From the NCBI GenBank assembly GCA_016192995.1, contig JACPTB010000003.1, positions 1 to 63,256 on the forward strand: a stretch of 63,256 nt of DNA, in the 5' to 3' direction. Origin of the DNA: Candidatus Woesearchaeota archaeon. GTDB taxonomy: Archaea; Nanobdellota; Nanobdellia; Woesearchaeales; DSVV01. The notes beneath the pieces are model-generated. The model worked only from the letters and a program-made list of their open reading frames with translations, was not told the DNA's origin and searched no databases. A program made the position numbers and the translations under genes. Below are positions 56,957 through 63,256 of the stretch, one piece after another; positions within the stretch are counted from its first letter, which is position 1; each line of letters opens with the position of its first letter.

Positions 56957-57901
56957 ATGAAACGTAAAATTAATCGAGTTGGGGTTAATACATTGACGGT
57001 TAGTTTGCCAAGCGAATGGGTTACCAAGCACCATTTAAATGCAGGTGATGAATTAGTAGTATATCCAGAGCATGATCGTATCGCGTTCTCGATTAATGAA
57101 CAGAAATCACAAAATAAAGAAATAACGCTTGTTATTAATGATATGTCTCGACAGACAGTTTCAAAATATTTAACAACCCTTTATATTCATAATTTTAGTA
57201 AAATAGTATTAACGTATGAAAGCAACGAAATATATGATAATAAAAATGAAAAAAATATTTCGATAAAAAATACCATACGTGTTTTAAGCCATCGTTTTAT
57301 TGGTATGGAAATTGTTTCTCAAACCAACAAAAAAACTGAATTATCATGCTTTATTCTTAATCAAGATCAAAATCTCGAAGTTATTGAAAAAAGAATTTAT
57401 CATTTGCTTCATGAAACTATCAATGAACTCTTGGAGGCAATAGATAACGATTACAACAGTTTTCATGCTACTATTTATGATCACCATGATAATATTATTA
57501 AATTTATGTACTATTATCTCAGAATGGTAGATATATCAGATAACAGTGAAGACCAAAAAAAGGTTTTATTTACTTTTTATATGAAACTCGATTATATTAT
57601 TGATAAAATACGGCATCTCAGTGAAAAAATACAAGAATACGGTTGCACAGAAAAAGTAAAGAAAATTTTAAAAGAAATATTCGACTTTTATTTTCAAGGG
57701 TTCATAATTATGTATAAAGGAATCATATCTGAGGAGTGGATAACAAAAAGATATCAATTAGTTAAAAAAATAAAAAAGACAGCGTTGACTCTTGAAGAAT
57801 ACAATGTTATCTCAGAGATTAAAATTTTGCTTGACACGATGAATAATTTCCATGAAGTTATTATGGTAAGAAAAGCTGAACAGCTTTTAACTAATCACTG
57901 A
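56957..57901 (+). CDS. AbrB-PhoU regulator
   Basis: The 314-residue protein has an N-terminal SpoVT/AbrB DNA-binding domain (MKRKINRVGVNTLTVSLP, then LNAGDELVVYPE) followed by a PhoU-like helical region (about 90-310: repeated hairpins such as YHLLHETINELLEAIDND and YYYLRMVDIS). Such archaeal proteins are thought to control phosphate transport or other metabolite uptake. No pst genes are near. It converges with a paralogue and the two overlap by 15 bases. Confidence 0.82.
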   Translation: MKRKINRVGVNTLTVSLPSEWVTKHHLNAGDELVVYPEHDRIAFSINEQKSQNKEITLVINDMSRQTVSKYLTTLYIHNFSKIVLTYESNEIYDNKNEKNISIKNTIRVLSHRFIGMEIVSQTNKKTELSCFILNQDQNLEVIEKRIYHLLHETINELLEAIDNDYNSFHATIYDHHDNIIKFMYYYLRMVDISDNSEDQKKVLFTFYMKLDYIIDKIRHLSEKIQEYGCTEKVKKILKEIFDFYFQGFIIMYKGIISEEWITKRYQLVKKIKKTALTLEEYNVISEIKILLDTMNNFHEVIMVRKAEQLLTNH

Positions 57902-58825
57902 CTCTTCTTTACGTAAAAAATTTATTATGAGTATTGAACTTTGTACATCATCTAGAAGATCTATTATTCTATCCATAAGAAATAATACTAGTATATTATC
58001 TTTTTCACTGATAATACTTTTATAAATTTCAGAATGTACTGTAGTTAAATCTCCAGTAAAGTTATCAATTTGTTTAAGCGTACAGTTATGAAAAAACTCT
58101 ACGGCTTGTGAAATCAGTTTAATAATCCTTTCAAATAAGCAGAGGATTTTTTTGCTAGCTTTAAATGAAATGTTCTCTTTCAAAACCATCATTGAAAAAT
58201 GGCGTAATCGTTTAGAGATAAAATGAAAAGTCTCAATATAATGATACAATGCAGGAGCCATAGAAAAAGCTGGTGATCCTAATTTAAGAATAACTCTTCG
58301 TAAATAATTTGAATATTTATAGATTTGCTTTGTTCGCTCGGAAATTGTTTGATACAACAAAATATCACTATGTTGCACCGCAGACATCATCTCTCGTGCG
58401 TTTTCTATAACTAAATATTGCATCCGACGAACTAATTTTTTGAATTCTTCAATATCCTCTTTCAGTATTGATTTAATGAGAATAGTATCTTTTTTATGAT
58501 CAATAATATCATAACCGTTACACGTACGATCAATTTCTTCATTGACCTCTCTTTGGTGTTGGTCAGTATACACTTTCACCAAGACTTCATCGTATCCTGT
58601 CTTATAAACAGCTCCTATAATCTTTTTTGTTGAAAGTGTAATATCTTTAAGATCAATACTAATACTCTTTTTTAAATCAACATGGTTTTGTGAAATAATT
58701 AAACTAGTTTGATGCTCATCAATCTCTAATTCATCGCCATACTTGATATGATTCTTTTTCAACCATTGAGATGGTAATGAGATTGTTAATGATGACTGCC
58801 CATGGCGTAATACTTTTCGTTTCAT
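57887..58825 (-). CDS. AbrB-PhoU regulator (paralogue)
   Basis: This 312-residue protein is built like its neighbour: AbrB domain (MKRKVLRHGQSSLTISLPSQ, then IKYGDELEID), then PhoU-like helices (about 110-310). The ATG at 58825 is chosen because a TATA box lies about 25-30 bases upstream and no ribosome site is present. The two paralogues differ clearly in sequence, so the duplication is old. Convergent overlap of their 3' ends could give antisense interference. Confidence 0.82.
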   Translation of the reverse strand: MKRKVLRHGQSSLTISLPSQWLKKNHIKYGDELEIDEHQTSLIISQNHVDLKKSISIDLKDITLSTKKIIGAVYKTGYDEVLVKVYTDQHQREVNEEIDRTCNGYDIIDHKKDTILIKSILKEDIEEFKKLVRRMQYLVIENAREMMSAVQHSDILLYQTISERTKQIYKYSNYLRRVILKLGSPAFSMAPALYHYIETFHFISKRLRHFSMMVLKENISFKASKKILCLFERIIKLISQAVEFFHNCTLKQIDNFTGDLTTVHSEIYKSIISEKDNILVLFLMDRIIDLLDDVQSSILIINFLRKEESVIS

Positions 58826-58850
58826 AGAGCGTTGGTAAACAAGCAAGTAT

Positions 58851-58858
58851 TTATATTT
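58851..58858 (-). promoter_or_regulatory. TATA box for the gene at 58825
   Basis: AAATATAA read on the minus strand lies 26-33 bases before the ATG at 58825. No Shine-Dalgarno site is present. Confidence 0.5.
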
Positions 58859-58923
58859 AACTGAAAATAATCATTATTTATAAAAATAATTACTTATAAA
58901 ATATAAATGATTACACTTAATAA

Positions 58924-59163
58924 CTAGAAACTCAAATTCATATTTTCTACTGCATCTTTTAATTCTTCAAATAATTGTTGTTTTAGTGGTTTAACATCTT
59001 GATAAGGTATCTTTTTTCCCGATCGTAATTCTTCGATTGTTACATGGTAGATTGCTTCAATATGCTTATTAATGTAACCTATAACACCTAAACTTTTGAG
59101 AATAACATCTGCCAAAGATAAATCTTTCCCTTCTTCATGCACAATTTGATATAACGTTTTCAC
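58924..59163 (-). CDS. Small helical protein of the kinase operon
   Basis: The 79-residue protein is all-helical by appearance (YQIVHEEGKDLSLADVIL; TIEELRSGKKIP; KQQLFEELKDAVENM). Its start overlaps the stop of the kinase gene by four bases (ATGA), so it is translated with it. No family is recognised. It could be a kinase partner or substrate. Confidence 0.55.
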   Translation of the reverse strand: MKTLYQIVHEEGKDLSLADVILKSLGVIGYINKHIEAIYHVTIEELRSGKKIPYQDVKPLKQQLFEELKDAVENMNLSF

Positions 59164-60569
59164 TCTCTTCTCCTCATACCTTTCCTTATTTCTAACATTT
59201 CTCGTTCACGTTCAAGTATTCTTGCAATTAAGTCATGACGTTGCATAAAATAATATTCAACTGACGGTTCTGTTTCAAGAAAAGCCTGTTTAATCTCCTC
59301 AATTGGCCTGCATTCAAGACATGCTACTACTATTCTTTTAATATATTTTGGAATTTTCCTGACGTAACCTCTTCTTAATTTACCCTGTTGATTATAAATT
59401 GTTTCTTTGACCTTTGCAATAGTTTCCGCATACGTTGATGTTCCCATAGATTTTCGTTCAACAGGAACTAAGTGTTTATATGTATACAATTTATAAACAA
59501 TTAATCCAAGAGAAATGAGATCACTTGCTTCCATTGAAGCAGGAGCACCAAATCTTCTATTATCTTGTGCAGGAGGATGTTCTTCATCAGTTGCAATGCC
59601 GAAATCAAGAATTTTAACTTCTTTTTTAGGCGTTACCATGATATTTCTAAGATTTAAATCCCTGTGGGTAATACCATGTTCACGCAATCTGATAATACCA
59701 TTAAGAATTTGCGCACTATATTCAATAGCATCACTAAAGGAGATAACAGGATATTTTGTTGCAACAAAAAAATCTTCATCACCTATTTCAGTGAAGTTGT
59801 ATCCTTGATGATATTGATCAATATATTTTACAGCTCTACGATCTTTTCTATGTAGAACAAACATGCCTCTTCCTAAATCATCATATTGCAATGATAAATG
59901 TATCAACTTTTCCAAAGTGTTGCCATCAACATATTCCATAACTATGGCGTACTTTGGTTGAGTATCAACTTTTGCAATATGCTCTCCTGCTTCATGAATT
60001 TGAACAATGTTATCGAGTGATCCACCACTTAATCGTGCCATGAGCTGAGCTTCTTTTGGATTAGGGTTATCAATTATTTTTAATGCTCTGTATCTCTTAA
60101 GGGCATGTGAATAAACTTTATAGGTTCTTCCAGCTTTCCCTTCACCTAATTTGCAAACTACCTGATAAGGTGATTCTATTGCTAAACATTCGGCAATCTC
60201 ATCCAGTGATGTTACTTCATTAGCTTGAAGAATTGCTCTGATTGCATTCCATTCCATGTACAGGGGATTATGCATAGCTTTGATCATTTCAGCGTCTTCC
60301 TCATCAACTGGGATTATTGAACCTGTAAGAACAAATTTATAATATGTTTGTCTATAAATTTTTTTTAAGTCACTAAGAACTTCTTCATATCTTTTGTTCG
60401 AAGCTATTTTCAAAGTGAGGTATTTTCTGGCAAACTTATAAAACTCTTCTCTTTCACGATCATGTTCAAAACCTAATGAATTTCTTAATGAACTTTCAAC
60501 TTCGTTTTTTATTTCATCTAAAAGACGCTGTTGATTGTCATCACTTAACCTTCTTTCTAAATCCATCAT
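59160..60569 (-). CDS. Eukaryotic-like Ser/Thr protein kinase
   Basis: The 469-residue protein has a helical N-terminal region (1-150) and a kinase domain (about 150-430). The Gly loop KLGEGKAGRTY, the VAIK-type Lys ALKII, the Glu helix KEAQLMARL, the catalytic loop THRDLNLRNIM and KILDFGIAT are all present, so it should be active. An activation segment RRFGAPASMEASDL follows. No membrane helix is seen, so it is cytoplasmic. The stop of the previous kinase gene precedes its ATG by a few bases. N-terminal DLERRLS resembles the start of the unknown protein upstream. Confidence 0.88.
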   Translation of the reverse strand: MMDLERRLSDDNQQRLLDEIKNEVESSLRNSLGFEHDREREEFYKFARKYLTLKIASNKRYEEVLSDLKKIYRQTYYKFVLTGSIIPVDEEDAEMIKAMHNPLYMEWNAIRAILQANEVTSLDEIAECLAIESPYQVVCKLGEGKAGRTYKVYSHALKRYRALKIIDNPNPKEAQLMARLSGGSLDNIVQIHEAGEHIAKVDTQPKYAIVMEYVDGNTLEKLIHLSLQYDDLGRGMFVLHRKDRRAVKYIDQYHQGYNFTEIGDEDFFVATKYPVISFSDAIEYSAQILNGIIRLREHGITHRDLNLRNIMVTPKKEVKILDFGIATDEEHPPAQDNRRFGAPASMEASDLISLGLIVYKLYTYKHLVPVERKSMGTSTYAETIAKVKETIYNQQGKLRRGYVRKIPKYIKRIVVACLECRPIEEIKQAFLETEPSVEYYFMQRHDLIARILEREREMLEIRKGMRRRE

Positions 60570-60571
60570 TA

Positions 60572-61690
60572 TCACGTTTTATGAGATTTGAGTGCTGCTA
60601 TTTCTTCTTCTAATTCACGTACCCTTGAAGTTAAATCAAATTTATAGAAGCTATGTTTTGCTAAATCTTCTTTTAAATTTACCACCTCAAATGAAAGTTC
60701 CATAACTCTTCTCACAAGATCTAACTTATTCATAAAATAAAATTCAGCTGAAGAATATGCACCAACAAATCCTTGCTTGATTGTTTCTAAATCCTCACCA
60801 TATAAACAAGGAAGTACTATTGGTTTAATCTTATCAGGAATTTTTGCTTTGTACCTTGGTTGCAAATTTCCTTGTTCATCAAACATGACCTCTTTTAATC
60901 GTCCTATTCTATCTGCATGCTGCGAAGTCAATTCATCTTCTTCCTTCTCTCCTAACAGGTGTTCACCTACGTATAATTCAAATACAATTAAACCCAAGGA
61001 AAATAGGTCATTTGCATAAGTTCTGGATGGTGTGCCATATCGTCTTCCATCAACTTGACGTTGATGTTCTTGATCAGTTGCAATGCCAAAATCAAGAATT
61101 TTCAATGTACGCTTGAAATCAGGATCACCTAAACTTCTGTATTCTAAGATTATATTACCTGGATAAATGTCTCTATGAGTGATACCATACCTCCTTAAAC
61201 TAATAATCCCATTAAGAATTTGAGCTCCTATCTCAAATGCTCTCTCGTTATAAAGATCTTCTTTAGCAATAGCCTTAATCGTATCTGAGAGTTTAGCTCC
61301 ATCAACATATTCCTCTAAAATTGCATAGGCTTCTTCACCATCTACTTTAACAATATGGTATCCAGCATCATGAATTTGTACAATATTTTCTAAATCTTCC
61401 CCTATTAATCTCGCCATTAATTCTGCTTCTTTTGGACTGAATTTATCCCTGATAACTTTTAAAGCAAAATATTTTCTTAAGTCTGGTGAATAAACCGTGT
61501 ATACTACACCGGATTTACCTTCATCTATTTTACGTACTACTTTATACGGTGAACTTATTCTGGCACATTCAAAAAGCTCTTCAAGGGACGAAACTTCATT
61601 GAATTCGACAATTTCTGTTAAAACTTGATAATTAATATCATCTTCTTTATCTATTAATGAACATAACTCATTAAAAAGTTCTTTTTTCAA
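60572..61690 (-). CDS. Eukaryotic-like Ser/Thr protein kinase (paralogue)
   Basis: This 372-residue kinase has the motifs KIDEGKSGVVY (Gly loop), FALKVI (Lys), KEAELMARL (Glu), THRDIYPGNII (catalytic loop) and KILDFGIATD (DFG). A C-terminal coiled coil (about 320-370) replaces the N-terminal extension of its neighbour. The activation segment RRYGTPSRTYANDL closely matches that of the downstream kinase, so the two are tandem duplicates. Both lack membrane segments and sensor domains. Confidence 0.88.
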   Translation of the reverse strand: MKKELFNELCSLIDKEDDINYQVLTEIVEFNEVSSLEELFECARISSPYKVVRKIDEGKSGVVYTVYSPDLRKYFALKVIRDKFSPKEAELMARLIGEDLENIVQIHDAGYHIVKVDGEEAYAILEEYVDGAKLSDTIKAIAKEDLYNERAFEIGAQILNGIISLRRYGITHRDIYPGNIILEYRSLGDPDFKRTLKILDFGIATDQEHQRQVDGRRYGTPSRTYANDLFSLGLIVFELYVGEHLLGEKEEDELTSQHADRIGRLKEVMFDEQGNLQPRYKAKIPDKIKPIVLPCLYGEDLETIKQGFVGAYSSAEFYFMNKLDLVRRVMELSFEVVNLKEDLAKHSFYKFDLTSRVRELEEEIAALKSHKT

Positions 61691-61716
61691 TTTTCCCCAG
61701 CAAATTTCTACCGAAT

Positions 61717-62565
61717 TTAGATACGCTTCAAAAAACCTTGTTGCATCATTTTTGGTTCGTAAGGTAATGTAACTTCAGTCGCAGTCAATTTAGCAAGGTA
61801 AGGAAGTGTTTGATACATCCTAGATAATTGCATACTATTATCAGTATTATCAGTATCTTCAAGATATAATTTAGCAGATAATAATTCAATAAAACGAGAA
61901 GGATTTAAAGCAACCATTTCTTTTAAAGCTGAATCAAGTGTTCTTTCAAAGTCTGGACATAGATCATCAACTGCTACGATGCTCAAAGCTGCTGGTTCGT
62001 ATTTTTGTTGTTCATTATAACCCCATGCTTGAACAATACTATCTAACGTTTTTTCTTCTTCAAATAACACACCTACAGCTGAAGATTCTGCTACTTGGTC
62101 TGCATAATTCCTTTCTTCTGGTTCACCTAATAAGACTTTTAACTGTTTTCTTCTTTCATCGAGTACTCTACCAAATAATTCTGGATTAAATTTCAGAAGT
62201 CCACGTAAAGTTATACTATTTCTTGATGAAAATAATGCATCTGTTGTTCCTACTTTTTGCTCCACTAATCTATAAAACAAATTACTATCTAAGTAAAGTA
62301 ACCCCCATAAATCTTCGATTCTTCCATGATTTTTGTAGAAATCACCAATTGCTCGTTTTCTTCGTACTCTTACTAACTCATTCAGAATATCTGCTTTATC
62401 TTCTTCAGTTAATCTTCGGACTCTAGCTAACTCCTCTAAAATACTTATTCTCTCTTGTTCTGATAATTGTTCTAAAACACGTTTTCTATCTTCTTCAAAT
62501 AATTGCGCTAAAGCATATGCTCTTTCTTCTTTTGATAATCTGTTTTCAAGATCCAGAATTACCAC
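61717..62565 (-). CDS. Hypothetical helical protein of the kinase operon
   Basis: The 282-residue protein has an N-terminal charged helical region with repeated short units (EEDRKRVLEQL, SEQERISILEEL, TEEDKADILNEL; about residues 15-70) and a helical remainder. It starts DLENRLS, like the downstream kinase (DLERRLS). Its start is uncertain: GTG at 62565 follows a weak AGGTGG-like site. It leads the operon of two kinases and may be a regulator or target of them. Confidence 0.55.
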   Translation of the reverse strand: MVILDLENRLSKEERAYALAQLFEEDRKRVLEQLSEQERISILEELARVRRLTEEDKADILNELVRVRRKRAIGDFYKNHGRIEDLWGLLYLDSNLFYRLVEQKVGTTDALFSSRNSITLRGLLKFNPELFGRVLDERRKQLKVLLGEPEERNYADQVAESSAVGVLFEEEKTLDSIVQAWGYNEQQKYEPAALSIVAVDDLCPDFERTLDSALKEMVALNPSRFIELLSAKLYLEDTDNTDNSMQLSRMYQTLPYLAKLTATEVTLPYEPKMMQQGFLKRI

Positions 62566-62749
62566 CTAGTTCAACCAAAAATAATGATATTATGTCAAGA
62601 ATTCTTTTATTATCCATAATTTCAAACAATAAAACATTATTCAATACAACCACTATTAAGGAATGAAAATTTGTTTATAAATGTGTTGATTTTTATAAGA
62701 AATATATTTGTTTTATTTTGTTTTATAAATACACCTATAAACTATTTAG

Positions 62750-63256
62750 TTATTTCCATATCTCTTCAAAAGAAAACTTCACTTTTTCTTTGCTAAGAAA
62801 AGATGCTATCTGCTGCAGTCCTTCTGGCTTTACCATGAAAGATCGCGGAGAAATAATCTTACCTTCAAAAGCATTGACTAATCCCTTTTCAATATAGTTT
62901 TGTTCGTTCCTGCCGAATAACTTTCGTATTACTTTTATGCGCTTCTTAGGATTGTGAATTGGTTCAAAGGTAAGCATGATATATTTTGAAAGCGAAGAAG
63001 ATATAGGTATTATAGATATACTAGTTTGACTATAAAGTACAATACCTTCTTTTTCTATACTATTTTTAAGCTGCCATTGATCTAAATTACCAATCTTTAA
63101 ACTAATTTGCTGTTTAACTTCTCGTAAGCGCCATTTATCACCTTCAATGGAATAAAACTTTTTTAATGCTCTTTCAGCTGCTTTTGTTATATTCTTTTCA
63201 TCTTTCTCATCCACATCTATAAACAGATCAACATCACTATCTCTATCAAAGTCACC
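62750..63256 (-). CDS. Nucleotidyltransferase-domain protein (partial, 5' end outside window)
   Basis: The frame is open to the window edge. Upstream of the first internal GTG it reads GDFDRDSDVDLFIDVD, the D-x-D motif of MNT/polymerase-beta-type nucleotidyltransferases. The rest is a C-terminal part of about 155 residues with SLKIGNLDQWQLKNSIE and a KRIKVIRKLFGR block that suggests a helix-rich or winged domain. MNT-type proteins modify proteins or RNA with nucleotides and some are antitoxins. The 5' part lies beyond 63256. Confidence 0.7.
   Translation of the reverse strand, partial: GDFDRDSDVDLFIDVDEKDEKNITKAAERALKKFYSIEGDKWRLREVKQQISLKIGNLDQWQLKNSIEKEGIVLYSQTSISIIPISSSLSKYIMLTFEPIHNPKKRIKVIRKLFGRNEQNYIEKGLVNAFEGKIISPRSFMVKPEGLQQIASFLSKEKVKFSFEEIWK

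Noticed and set aside
62566-62749. Possible small gene in the AT-rich gap before the kinase operon
   Set aside because: I see only AT-rich promoter-like sequence with several TATA-like words on both strands and no convincing frame.

Overview
The window reads as an AT-rich archaeal chromosome, most likely from a DPANN-type lineage such as the Woesearchaeota; the lineage is an inference from gene content. Archaeal signs are TATA-like boxes about 20-30 bases before many start codons that lack a Shine-Dalgarno site (leaderless genes at 475, 10164, 10228, 19815, 21440, 56957 and 58825), a Taw3 wybutosine enzyme, AbrB-PhoU regulators, VapBC pairs, and a secreted protein with a pilin-like N-terminal anchor.

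Layout. 1-5 kb: a class II tRNA-like gene with a T-loop insertion, a transglutaminase-like protein, a secreted Cys/Met-rich coiled-coil protein, a 2H phosphoesterase and a dihydrouridine synthase. 5-11 kb: two HAD proteins (one fused to a TrmB-like region), asparagine synthetase B, a lone receiver protein and Taw3. 11-21 kb: a cell-surface Ig/cadherin-like protein, a VapBC pair, a decayed Fic gene, two SAM methyltransferases, a structured RNA candidate with its own promoter and poly-U end, a very basic small protein, and several unrecognised genes. 21.9-51 kb: one minus-strand operon with a winged-helix protein, a pilin-like secreted protein and a giant gene. The giant gene now reads as 7,486 and 1,626 codons, but removing one copy of an exact 46-bp tandem duplication restores a single 9,093-residue frame. 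51-57 kb: a second VapBC pair whose antitoxin carries a 16-bp frameshifting duplication, then an arginine cluster (arginine deiminase, arginyl-tRNA synthetase, an unknown gene, with an Lrp/AsnC regulator upstream). 57-63 kb: two convergent AbrB-PhoU regulators, a four-gene operon with two Ser/Thr kinases, and the end of a nucleotidyltransferase gene.

The most unusual content is of two kinds. First, eleven intergenic foldback elements (48-163 bp) lie in this 63 kb. Six have 8-9 bp target duplications and a seventh has a 9-bp duplication with one mismatch. Their arms differ from copy to copy but stay self-complementary, and inner cores are shared between different arm classes. They look like non-autonomous mobile elements that often land at or near stop codons; no transposase is present. 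Second, the giant protein combines an export signal, TPR, coiled coil, repeated HEAT modules, proline-rich linkers, several membrane segments, two HExxH motifs and a nucleotidyltransferase-like motif.

All assignments come from reading motifs by eye; no database search was possible.
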